Source: UBA7236 sp964463165
GTDB taxonomy: Bacteria; Bacteroidota; Bacteroidia; Chitinophagales; BACL12
Direction of reading: 5' to 3'
DNA: 64,000 bases
Assembly (NCBI GenBank): GCA_964463165.1
Contig: CAYXBK010000008.1
Location: 62,001-126,000 of the forward strand
Positions 26,207 through 34,373 of the stretch are shown here, piece by piece (within the stretch, counting starts at the first letter, position 1; every line of letters begins with the position of its first letter). A program made the translations under genes and the position numbers. A model generated the notes under the pieces. It saw only the letters and a list, made by a program, of their open reading frames with translations, searched no databases and was not told the origin of the DNA.

Positions 26207-26708
26207 TGTAATCCATAAAATGCGTTAAAAAAGAAAACGATTTATCTTCTTTATGATAAAATCCGGCTGACGAATATTTATAATCTTCGGGGTATTGACA
26301 TAATTTCCATTTATCCTGGATAGGATTGCGATGCATATAACTCAATTTTTGCCATGCGATATCCCTGTTCAATATTTCAATACTTCTTGGTCTTCTTTCC
26401 CAAAAATGATAAGCACGGTCGGCTTGTGTGGATTGAAATTGCAATAGTTGATTTGGATTATTTTGTTTCAAATACTTTTTAAATTCATGACCTGTATTTT
26501 TAAGCAGGGAGGTTCCGTTTTGCCAATGCTCAGCTTTTAATGTGGAAGTCCAAACGATATGAATATGATTTGGCATAATCACAAACCCATGTATGAGAGC
26601 TCGTTGCTGATCACAATGCCATTGCATGGAATCAACTACAATATTTTTTATTTCGTCTTCTTTTAAAAGAGGTTTCCAACTATTGATTGTTGCTGTAAAG
26701 AACCACAT
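26202..26708 (-). CDS. REP-associated tyrosine transposase (RAYT, IS200-like Y1 family)
   Basis: The 168-residue protein has the HUH metal motif in FVIMPNHIHIVW (H48-I-H50). The candidate nucleophile is the tyrosine in KLSYMHRNPI, followed by the family's KLCQYPEDYKYSSAGFY ending. RAYTs are single-copy relatives of IS200/IS605 transposases that cut and join REP palindromes. The gene lies between repeat A copy 2 and repeat B copy 2, both carrying REPs, which is the expected setting. It looks intact and starts WFFTATINSW, close to the family's normal start. Confidence 0.92.
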   Translation of the reverse strand: MWFFTATINSWKPLLKEDEIKNIVVDSMQWHCDQQRALIHGFVIMPNHIHIVWTSTLKAEHWQNGTSLLKNTGHEFKKYLKQNNPNQLLQFQSTQADRAYHFWERRPRSIEILNRDIAWQKLSYMHRNPIQDKWKLCQYPEDYKYSSAGFYHKEDKSFSFLTHFMDYI

Positions 26709-26757
26709 GCACTAAAAATAATATCAGCAATCATTATAAAAATGCTGAAAGCAAAAA

Positions 26758-26858
26758 TAAGTGGGAATTAAATACTTATAAGTATTTATGAAATGGGAAT
26801 TATGTTGAAGAGGCAATATTTGCAAGCGGATTGGTGAGGACACCAACCTCGGACAAAA
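26758..26858 (+). repeat. Repeat B, copy 2 (right REP of the RAYT element)
   Basis: Copy of 26031-26131 with four mismatches. It ends in GATTGGTGAGGACACCAACC followed by TCGGAC. From here to the LolD gene (27009) the only hint of coding is a 26-codon open stretch ending at 26937. Confidence 0.95.
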
Positions 26859-27008
26859 CCCGACTTTTCCCGGCTATGCATTTACCCCAGACTCAATTTA
26901 TGAAATTGTATTGCTTCCATTAGTTTCAGGAGAATGAAATTTGTGCACTTCACTTCACGCTCAACATTTTCAACAATTATCTCACCAAGCATTAAATAGC
27001 TCTCCACC

Positions 27009-27662
27009 TCACCCCACCATCAACCCATCCTTCATCACCAATTTTCTATCCGCCATATCTGCGAGTTCTTCATTATGTGTTACAATGACAAATGTCTGTT
27101 GAAATTCCTGGCGCAATTTAAAAAACAGTGCATGCAATTCTTTTGCATTTTGTGTATCGAGATTTCCGGATGGTTCATCGGCAAGAATTACATCCGGCTG
27201 ATTAATTAATGCACGTGCAACCGCAACACGTTGTTGTTCTCCTCCCGATAATTGATTGGGTTTATGTTGAAGACGTTCACTCAGTCCTAAATAGGCGAGG
27301 AGTTCGGATGCTTTTGATTTTACTTCCTCTTCTTTTCTTCTGGCAATAAATCCCGGAATGCAAACATTTTCCAATGCAGTGAATTCAGGCAATAAATGAT
27401 GAAACTGAAATACAAATCCGATATGCGTATTTCTGAATTTCGCGAGATCATTTTCACTGAGCCCGATTATTTTTCTGTCGTGGAGATATAATTCCCCCGA
27501 ATCGGGTTTATCCAATGTGCCGATAATATGCAATAACGTACTTTTCCCGGCACCCGATGCCCCCACAATGCTCACGAGTTCACCTTTCTGAATTTCAATA
27601 CTCACGCCTTTCAACACATGTAGCGGGCCGTAGGATTTATGGATGTTTTTTGCTGAGATCAT
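27009..27662 (-). CDS. lolD: ABC transporter ATP-binding protein, LolD-like
   Basis: The 217-residue ATPase has Walker A GASGAGKST, a Q-loop in FVFQFHHLLPEF, the signature LSGGEQQR, Walker B VILADEPSG and the H-loop IVTHNEE. Length and motifs fit the LolD/MacB-type (MJ0796) family. LolD drives release of outer-membrane lipoproteins from the inner membrane with LolC/E. No permease gene is next to it here, so the LolD name rests on family resemblance. Confidence 0.88.
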   Translation of the reverse strand: MISAKNIHKSYGPLHVLKGVSIEIQKGELVSIVGASGAGKSTLLHIIGTLDKPDSGELYLHDRKIIGLSENDLAKFRNTHIGFVFQFHHLLPEFTALENVCIPGFIARRKEEEVKSKASELLAYLGLSERLQHKPNQLSGGEQQRVAVARALINQPDVILADEPSGNLDTQNAKELHALFFKLRQEFQQTFVIVTHNEELADMADRKLVMKDGLMVG

Positions 27663-27770
27663 AATTCGTATAAAGTATCAGGTAGCAAGTATCAGGTCTG
27701 GTTTTAAGATATCAGGCGACAGCAACTCCTTTCTCCTTTCTCCTTCCTCCTCACTCTTGCCTCTGCTCCT

Positions 27771-27778
27771 TATCTTTG
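27771..27778 (+). promoter_or_regulatory. -7 box TATCTTTG
   Basis: Exact TAnnTTTG in a pyrimidine-rich spacer, 16 bp before the ATG at 27795. Confidence 0.55.
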
Positions 27779-27794
27779 CCCCAAACTTACACCG

Positions 27795-30700
27795 ATGTTC
27801 AGAAATTTTTCAAAAATTGTTTTAACAGTTGCTTTGAGTTTGATTTTAACAGGGAGTGCATTTGCAGGTCCCGGTGATACGATCAAAGTGCAAACCTTCA
27901 CTTTCGGTTCCCCGCAGGATGCATGGTTCGATATGCCTTCCCTCGATGTAAATGTCGAAAAAGTGCTGATGAAATATACCCTGAAATGCATTCCGGGTGG
28001 TGCGGGCGGATTGGCCTACGATTGCGGCGAATGGGATTATCTCACCTACACAAATTTATTTGAACATACCGGCAATCTCGACAGCACACTTTTGACACAT
28101 CCGTTTTTTGAAGCAAATGGAGCGAGCCCCGATACATTTTCGTATGCATCAACGCAGACATTTATAAATGATACACATTGGGAATATTTTATTTCTTATG
28201 ACGATACGATTTCATTAATTAGTACTGAGGTCGGCACAAACACAACTACAAGTTTATATCCTTTTTATACTGCATATTCGCTTTCAAAAACACAAATCAT
28301 CTGGCGTGCATCGGAATTAACTGATGCAGGAATGGTTGCGGGAAATATAACCGGCCTCGATTTTAATTTGCAAAGTATTGGTGATGAGATGAAAAATCTC
28401 ACCATTAAAATGAAAGCAACAGTATTGGATGAATTTATTTCTCCGACACCCGAAACCGGGTTTACAACTGTCTATCAACAAACAACAACATTTACAACAG
28501 GTTGGGATGGTGTAGATTTTATTACGCCGTTTTATTGGGATGGCATTTCAAATATTGCAATTGAAATTACGTATGATAATAATTCAACATCGGGATTTTC
28601 CTATTTGACTTCTTCAGGAGATGCGGGATTTCAATCTGTACTTACAACATCTTCAAGCGAAAAATATTTACAATTTTATACGCCTGATCATGCAGATGTG
28701 ATCGGTAATCCGTTATCGGATTTATCAGACCAGGTAACAGTTGCATTCTGGGCTTACGGCGATCCTGCATTTCAGCCGCAAAACGGAACAACATTCGAAG
28801 CAATTACTTCCGGGGGAACACGTGTATTAAACAGTCATACACCATGGGGCGATGCAAATGTTTATTGGGATGCCGGTAATTCAGGGGGCTATGATCGCAT
28901 CTATCAAAATTCAGCTCCTGTTGATTATGAAGGCAATTGGGTGTACTGGACATTCACAAAAAATACGACAACAGGTTCAATGAAAATTTATAAAAATGGT
29001 TTGCTTTGGGATTCTGGAACGGGCATGACGAAATTAATGACGGGTATTGATAATTTGCGATTGGGTAAAGGTAATTGGGGAGGATCGGAATCTTATGTCG
29101 GCAATATGGATGAATTTGCAATCTGGGATAAAGAATTGGATGCTGCAACAATTTCTGAATATATGTTTAAAGATCTGGATGCATCACATCCTTATGCGGC
29201 GAATTTAAAATTATATTATCATTTTAATGATGGAGACGGATTAACGGAACCGGATGATGTGGATGGAAATAATTTAGGCCTTGTCGGTGCTGTTGCAAAA
29301 TATTATAAAGCGGATGATTTAAGAAGAAATTTTAATACTTCTTCAACACGTCCTTTTATTCGTTTTGAACAGGGAGAATTTGCAAGTCATCTTGATTCCG
29401 TTTTAATTGTTGATGAAATTCCCAATGATCCGATTACATTAATTCATTATGATCCTGCAGATCCGACAGTTGCAACAGATACTGTTTTGGTTTGGCCGGG
29501 AGATTATTATAATTACACATACAATCCCGATGGAACAATTTCAGATTCAGTTTTTATTTCAAGCACAAATACAATTTATAATTCCGATCTTGAATATTAC
29601 AGCGATCCATTTGAAGTGATTAATCGTTACGAACTGGCAAGATATATTACACCGTACGGAATCGGCCTTGATCTTGGCGATGGTTTTACATGGACTTATG
29701 ATGTGAGTGATTATCGTCCTATTTTACATGACAGTGTGCATATACAAGCAGGTAACTGGCAGGAACATCTCGATCTTGAATTTTTATTTATTGAAGGAAC
29801 GCCTCCACGTGACGTAAAATCTGTTACCAATTTATGGCAGGGCGGATTTACTTATGGATTAACTCCTTCCTACGATGAACAAACGCCGCCAAAAGAAATT
29901 ACAATGCCTGCAGATGCAGTTAATTCGCGAATTAAAGTGCGTGTTACCGGACATGGTTTTGGCAACACTTCACCATGCGCAGAGTTTTGTGCAAAAGAAC
30001 ATTATTTTAAAGTGAATGGAGAAACTGTCTGGACGCAGGAAGTGTGGCGTGACAACTGTGATTTAAATCCTGTTTATCCGCAGGGTGGAACTTGGGTGTA
30101 CGATCGCTCGAATTGGTGTCCGGGTGCAGAGGTTTGGACCTATGATTATGAATTAACGCCGGAAGTATTACCGGGGAACACTTATACATTCGATTACAGT
30201 GCAGAAGATTATACGTGGAACGGAGATGGAAACGTACCGTATTATCAAACCGAGGTTCAAATGGTAACGTATGGTGAACCGAATTTTAATTTAGATGCTG
30301 CAATTGAAGATGTGATCTCTCCGAGTTCAAATCAAATGCATGGAAGAAAAAATCCGATTTGCACAAATCCGGTAATTAAAATTAAAAATACAGGTGCAAC
30401 AACATTAACATCTTTAAAAATTAATTACGGTATAAAAGATTATGATCATGCAGAATATACATGGACAGGTGAATTGAAATTTATGGAGATTGAAGAAATT
30501 AAGCTGCCTCAATTTCCATGGTCGTTCAGCGGAAGCAAATTTGAAGTGACCATTAGTGAACCGAATGGGGGAGAAGACGAATATGGTTTTAATAATTCCC
30601 AAACAACCGATCTCATACAGCCGGAAGTATTTCCTTCCCAGTTTATCCTTGATATGAAAACGAATAAAAGGCCCAATGAAAATGATTTGTTTTTATACAA

Positions 30701-31229
30701 TGAACATGGAGAAGAAGTTTTTTCAAGAACAAGTTTCAGTTCAGAGACGGTTTACAAAGACACGCTTACATTGGTGGATGGCTGTTATGAATTATTTCTG
30801 TATGATTATGGTGATGACGGATTGAGCTTTTGGGCGAATGCTGATGGCACGGGTTATTTTCGGGTTCGGGATATGGACGGACTTTATATTAAAAATTTCA
30901 ATGCGGATTTCGGCGGTTTGGTCAACATCCAGTTTACGGTTGGAAATTATACGGATATCAAACATGAGCCGATCAATATCAGTGATATGAATGTATATCC
31001 GAATCCGACCAAATCAGATGTATTTATTGATATCAGCCTGGCACATATTGCAGATGTGCAAGTTGATCTGATCGATGTGACCGGAAAATTAATTCATACC
31101 GAATCATATGATCGCATTCAAAATAAAATTCTGCATATTGATATGACGGATTATGCATCGGGATATTATTTTGTTCGGATGAATGCGGGAAATGATGTGA
31201 TCACAAGACAGTTTGTTTTGGAGAAATAG
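27795..31229 (+). CDS. Giant PNGase F-like T9SS protein with LamG-type insertion
   Basis: The protein has 1144 residues with a signal peptide (1-24). Residues 28-97 match the start of PNGase F: the DCGEWD segment aligns with the enzyme's CDEWD, so D81 stands where catalytic D60 is. The fold resumes only at about 605 (RYELARYITPYGIGLDL, YDVSDYRPIL). It continues with the second domain: GHGFGNTSPCAEFC puts E730 at catalytic E206, then WRDNCDLNP, QGGTWVYDRSNWCPG. The segment 98-604 is inserted and carries a concanavalin/LamG-like domain (about 288-460). Near E118 the protein has AGNW instead of TETW. Residues about 975-1060 match the GCY module of the 8.2-kb protein; a T9SS type A domain ends it (VYPNPTKSD, ASGYYFVRM). 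Likely a secreted N-glycan-acting or -binding protein. Confidence 0.82.
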   Translation: MFRNFSKIVLTVALSLILTGSAFAGPGDTIKVQTFTFGSPQDAWFDMPSLDVNVEKVLMKYTLKCIPGGAGGLAYDCGEWDYLTYTNLFEHTGNLDSTLLTHPFFEANGASPDTFSYASTQTFINDTHWEYFISYDDTISLISTEVGTNTTTSLYPFYTAYSLSKTQIIWRASELTDAGMVAGNITGLDFNLQSIGDEMKNLTIKMKATVLDEFISPTPETGFTTVYQQTTTFTTGWDGVDFITPFYWDGISNIAIEITYDNNSTSGFSYLTSSGDAGFQSVLTTSSSEKYLQFYTPDHADVIGNPLSDLSDQVTVAFWAYGDPAFQPQNGTTFEAITSGGTRVLNSHTPWGDANVYWDAGNSGGYDRIYQNSAPVDYEGNWVYWTFTKNTTTGSMKIYKNGLLWDSGTGMTKLMTGIDNLRLGKGNWGGSESYVGNMDEFAIWDKELDAATISEYMFKDLDASHPYAANLKLYYHFNDGDGLTEPDDVDGNNLGLVGAVAKYYKADDLRRNFNTSSTRPFIRFEQGEFASHLDSVLIVDEIPNDPITLIHYDPADPTVATDTVLVWPGDYYNYTYNPDGTISDSVFISSTNTIYNSDLEYYSDPFEVINRYELARYITPYGIGLDLGDGFTWTYDVSDYRPILHDSVHIQAGNWQEHLDLEFLFIEGTPPRDVKSVTNLWQGGFTYGLTPSYDEQTPPKEITMPADAVNSRIKVRVTGHGFGNTSPCAEFCAKEHYFKVNGETVWTQEVWRDNCDLNPVYPQGGTWVYDRSNWCPGAEVWTYDYELTPEVLPGNTYTFDYSAEDYTWNGDGNVPYYQTEVQMVTYGEPNFNLDAAIEDVISPSSNQMHGRKNPICTNPVIKIKNTGATTLTSLKINYGIKDYDHAEYTWTGELKFMEIEEIKLPQFPWSFSGSKFEVTISEPNGGEDEYGFNNSQTTDLIQPEVFPSQFILDMKTNKRPNENDLFLYNEHGEEVFSRTSFSSETVYKDTLTLVDGCYELFLYDYGDDGLSFWANADGTGYFRVRDMDGLYIKNFNADFGGLVNIQFTVGNYTDIKHEPINISDMNVYPNPTKSDVFIDISLAHIADVQVDLIDVTGKLIHTESYDRIQNKILHIDMTDYASGYYFVRMNAGNDVITRQFVLEK

Positions 31230-31257
31230 TTATCAGAGCCAGGAACCAAGAATCAAG

Positions 31258-31728
31258 ATGAAAAAATTTGAATTGATCTGCACGATAAATGAATTTAATT
31301 CGATTGCTGAATTAAATGAAACGGATGCCATGCTCATAGCAGAAGCAAATAAAGCATTGGAATCTGCTTATGCACCTTATTCTGAATTTCGGGTTGGTTG
31401 TGCATTATTGCTTGAAGACGGAACAATAATTCGCGGCAATAACCAGGAAAATGCTGCATACCCGAGCGGATTATGTGCCGAGCGTGTTGCATTTTTTTAT
31501 GCAGGTGCGAATTATCCGGATAAAAAAATTCTTGCAGTTGCAATTACAACTGCAAATCATTTGAAAGAACCGGTTGCTCCCTGCGGTGCCTGCCGGCAGG
31601 TAATGGCGGAATATGAATTGAAACAAAATACTTCAATTAGAATTGTCCTCGCACATGCTGGTAATCACCTATATGTAATAAACAGTATTGCGGAATTATT
31701 GCCATTACAATTTGTCTTAAAAAACTAA
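31258..31728 (+). CDS. cdd: Cytidine deaminase
   Basis: The 156-residue protein starts at the ATG at 31258; an extension to 31213 overlaps the previous gene and adds no conserved sequence. It has the zinc site CAERVAFF and PCGACRQ, with NAAYPSGL just before. The enzyme deaminates cytidine and deoxycytidine to uridine forms in pyrimidine salvage. The length is slightly above the usual 130-140 because of a short N-terminal extension. It follows the PNGase F-like gene by 28 bp and precedes the saccharopine dehydrogenase gene by 43 bp, but no metabolic link is apparent. Confidence 0.94.
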   Translation: MKKFELICTINEFNSIAELNETDAMLIAEANKALESAYAPYSEFRVGCALLLEDGTIIRGNNQENAAYPSGLCAERVAFFYAGANYPDKKILAVAITTANHLKEPVAPCGACRQVMAEYELKQNTSIRIVLAHAGNHLYVINSIAELLPLQFVLKN

Positions 31729-31771
31729 TTTTCATTTCCTGATACTTCATACCTGATACCTTATACCAATT

Positions 31772-33103
31772 ATGAAAAACGTCCTTATTCTCGGCGCCGG
31801 AAAATCCTCAACAGTATTAATTGATTACATGCTTAATCATGCACAGGAACATGACTGGCATATTACAGTCGGTGATTTAAATATTGAAATAGCGCAACAA
31901 AAAATAAATGGACATGCATTCGGATCTGCAATTTATTTTAACGTGGAAGAAGACCTGATTCGAAAGGAAGCAATTTCAAACTGCGACCTGGTGATTTCTC
32001 TTCTTCCAGCTTTCCTTCACCCAAAAGTTGCTGCAGAATGTGTCGCAATGCAGAAACATTTTATCTCTGCAAGTTATGTAAGTGCTGAAATGCAGGAATT
32101 ACATGAAGAGGCGATCGCAAAGGATATTATTTTATTGAATGAAATGGGCCTCGATCCGGGAATTGATCATATGAGTGCAATGCGCATATTAAATGAAATC
32201 AGGAAACAGGGAGGCACGATCAAATTATTTGAAAGTTATACAGGAGGATTAATTGCGCCCGAATGCGATAATAATCCCTGGAATTATAAAATCACCTGGA
32301 ACCCGAGGAATGTAATTCTGGCGGGGCAGGGGACGGCAAAATTTTTATGGGGTGGTGCATATAAATATATTCCTTACCAGAAATTGTTTTCAAGATATGA
32401 TGTATTGACGGTTCCCGGATACGGTGAATTTGAAGGCTATCCTAACCGTGATAGTCTGCAATACAGAGCTGTTTATCAATTGAGCGATATTCAAACACTT
32501 GTTCGCGGCACATTGCGCAAACGCGGATTTTGCGATGCATGGAACGTGTTTGTTCAATTGGGAATTACCGATGATTCTTATGAAGTGGAGCATATTGCAG
32601 ATTTTACATGGAAAGATTTTCTTTCTTCGTTTTTACCCGCATCGCATTTACCGGTTGAATTAAACTTAAAAAGCTATCTTGAGATAAATGATCCTACTAT
32701 CATTGAAAAAATCAAATGGCTCGGATTATTTGGAGATGAAAAAATAAATCTGGAAAAAGCAACACCTGCACAGGCATTGCAAAAATTAATTGAGGAAAAA
32801 TTAAAACTTGATGCGGGAGATATTGATATGTGTGTGATGCTGCACGTAATTGAATATGAATTAAACGGTGAGGAAATTAAATTACAATCCACTATGGTTG
32901 CAAAAGGTGATGATGAATTGCGCACTGCCATGGCGAAAACGGTAGGATTGCCGCTCGGTATCGCGGCGAAAAGAATATTAAATGGCGGGATTTCTGCCCG
33001 GGGCGTTGTAATACCGGTTGAAGAATCAATTTACGAGCCTGTCTTACTTGAATTGGATAATGATTTTGGAATTCGTTTTACTGAAACTATTCACAAAAAA
33101 TAA
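31772..33103 (+). CDS. Saccharopine dehydrogenase/reductase family protein
   Basis: The 443-residue protein starts with a Rossmann NAD(P) motif (VLILGAGKSST). It contains SLLPAFLHPKVAAECV and LNEMGLDPGIDHMSAM, signatures of saccharopine reductase (Lys9 / AASS C-terminal half), and ends within usual family length. The reaction links lysine and 2-aminoadipate semialdehyde through saccharopine; in bacteria it usually belongs to lysine breakdown. The partner lysine-ketoglutarate reductase is not in this window. A bidirectional terminator follows the stop. Confidence 0.9.
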   Translation: MKNVLILGAGKSSTVLIDYMLNHAQEHDWHITVGDLNIEIAQQKINGHAFGSAIYFNVEEDLIRKEAISNCDLVISLLPAFLHPKVAAECVAMQKHFISASYVSAEMQELHEEAIAKDIILLNEMGLDPGIDHMSAMRILNEIRKQGGTIKLFESYTGGLIAPECDNNPWNYKITWNPRNVILAGQGTAKFLWGGAYKYIPYQKLFSRYDVLTVPGYGEFEGYPNRDSLQYRAVYQLSDIQTLVRGTLRKRGFCDAWNVFVQLGITDDSYEVEHIADFTWKDFLSSFLPASHLPVELNLKSYLEINDPTIIEKIKWLGLFGDEKINLEKATPAQALQKLIEEKLKLDAGDIDMCVMLHVIEYELNGEEIKLQSTMVAKGDDELRTAMAKTVGLPLGIAAKRILNGGISARGVVIPVEESIYEPVLLELDNDFGIRFTETIHKK

Positions 33104-33136
33104 AGCTCCGTAATTTCCCGGAGCTTTATTTTTATT
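33094..33136. terminator. Bidirectional intrinsic terminator
   Basis: AATAAAGCTCCG and CGGAGCTTTATT form a perfect 12-bp stem with an A-run on the left and T-run on the right. It serves the convergent saccharopine dehydrogenase and cyanase genes. Confidence 0.93.
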
Positions 33137-33146
33137 TAATTGCAAT

Positions 33147-33668
33147 TTACCATTTTTTATAATCGAGGAATTTCCCTTCCATTGTTACACGTACCCTGTC
33201 GCCTTCAGGATGCGGAACACGATCAACTTTCATTGAGAAATTAATTGCACTCATAATTCCTTCGCCGAATTCTTCCTGAATAACTGCTTTTAATGTCGGT
33301 CCGTAAATCATAACAATTTCATAAAAACGATAAACCAGCGGATCTGTCGGCGGCATTACCTGAGTTGTTCCTCTTGTGGCATATTGTTGTAATGCAAATT
33401 CAACGGAACTATCAAGACCAAGTAAAGTGCATAATGCTTTTGCTTCTGTTGCACTCATGGTATTCTGACCAAGCATTGCAGAGGCGGTCCATACTTCATC
33501 GCGGCCTACAGCATCCGCAATTTGCTGAAATGATAAATTTTTTGTGAGCTTGGCATTCATGATAAGCGTGGTAGCTTCATCACGAGTAATGATTTGATTT
33601 GTCATAGTTTGTGCCTGTAAAAATGTGAATGAAAAAATAAGAGTTGAGATTAAGAAAAGATGCTTCAT
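33147..33668 (-). CDS. cynS: Cyanate hydratase (cyanase) with N-terminal signal peptide
   Basis: The protein has 173 residues. Residues 22-173 match cyanase over its full length: helical N-terminal domain (SFQQIADAVGRDEVWTASAM), then PPTDPLVYRFYEIVMIYG and EEFGEGIMSAINFSM. The catalytic residues correspond to R114, E117 and S140 with the same spacing as E. coli R96, E99 and S122. The enzyme turns cyanate and bicarbonate into ammonia and CO2. The odd part is residues 1-20, MKHLFLISTLIFSFTFLQAQ, which read as a Sec signal peptide; cyanases are normally cytoplasmic. An internal ATG at residue 22 would give a standard 152-residue enzyme. No cyanate transporter or carbonic anhydrase gene is nearby. 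Confidence 0.92.
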   Translation of the reverse strand: MKHLFLISTLIFSFTFLQAQTMTNQIITRDEATTLIMNAKLTKNLSFQQIADAVGRDEVWTASAMLGQNTMSATEAKALCTLLGLDSSVEFALQQYATRGTTQVMPPTDPLVYRFYEIVMIYGPTLKAVIQEEFGEGIMSAINFSMKVDRVPHPEGDRVRVTMEGKFLDYKKW

Positions 33669-33774
33669 AAGTAACGTTTTTTAGGTGATGAATGTTTGCA
33701 AAATAATAAACTATTCTTTCACGACAACATTTTTACCGCACATTTAAATTAATTTTACAGATTTTTAAAATGGT

Positions 33775-34323
33775 TTAATATCCAAGGAGTATTTTGCCTT
33801 TCAGTAATGCAATCACCGTGAGTGAATCCAGTATTTCACCTCTTTCCATCATTTCATATGCTTCCGTAAAATGTATTTTTTTAATTGCAAGTTCCTCATC
33901 TTCATCCGGCGCATTTTCAGTAAAACGCAGATCAGTCGCGAGATAAATAAATCCTCTTTCATTTGTAACGGAATTTGAAACCTGAATTTCCTGAATTAAT
34001 TGCCAGTTATTTGCAACGATTCCCGCTTCTTCCAATAATTCCCGTTTTGCATTCACTATGGGATTTTGTGAAATATTTCCACCGCCTTCAGGAATTTCCC
34101 AGGTATATGCATCAAACGGATAACGGTGTTGCCCGATCAGCCAGATATTTCCATCCTGATCAACCGGCAAAATGCCAATCGCATAATTATGAAATTTCAC
34201 AATTCCGTAAATGGATTCTTTCCCCGACGGATTGATCACATCATGTTCCTCCACTTCTATCCATGGATTTTTGTAAACGGGTTTTATATTTAGTGTTTTC
34301 CAGGGAGAATGATTGTTAGTCAT
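33775..34323 (-). CDS. Nudix hydrolase, ADP-ribose pyrophosphatase-like
   Basis: The 182-residue protein has the Nudix box GGGNISQNPIVNAKRELLEEAGI. It matches Gx5Ex7REUxEExGU except that glutamine replaces the first glutamate; the metal-binding REUxEE part is intact. The upstream WEIPEGG and a C-terminal DEDEELAIKKIHF region fit ADP-sugar pyrophosphatases. It is divergent from nothing close and has its own TAAATTTG promoter box. The sirtuin gene follows upstream on the same strand, and both act on NAD/ADP-ribose chemistry. Confidence 0.88.
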   Translation of the reverse strand: MTNNHSPWKTLNIKPVYKNPWIEVEEHDVINPSGKESIYGIVKFHNYAIGILPVDQDGNIWLIGQHRYPFDAYTWEIPEGGGNISQNPIVNAKRELLEEAGIVANNWQLIQEIQVSNSVTNERGFIYLATDLRFTENAPDEDEELAIKKIHFTEAYEMMERGEILDSLTVIALLKGKILLGY

Positions 34324-34349
34324 AAGAATTTTTTAAATGTACCAATGTG

Positions 34350-34357
34350 CAAATTTA
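34350..34357 (-). promoter_or_regulatory. -7 box TAAATTTG before the Nudix gene
   Basis: Exact TAnnTTTG on the minus strand, 26 bp before the ATG at 34323. It lies between the sirtuin stop and the Nudix start. Confidence 0.5.
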
Positions 34358-34373
34358 TTAATGTACCAATCAG

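Larger units (their letters stand above)
26129..26858. mobile_element. RAYT/REP element
   Basis: The unit runs from the left REP (in repeat A copy 2) through the RAYT gene to the right, inverted REP (in repeat B copy 2). The adjoining segment 25944-26128 has the same A-B order without the roughly 542-bp transposase part. Confidence 0.8.
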
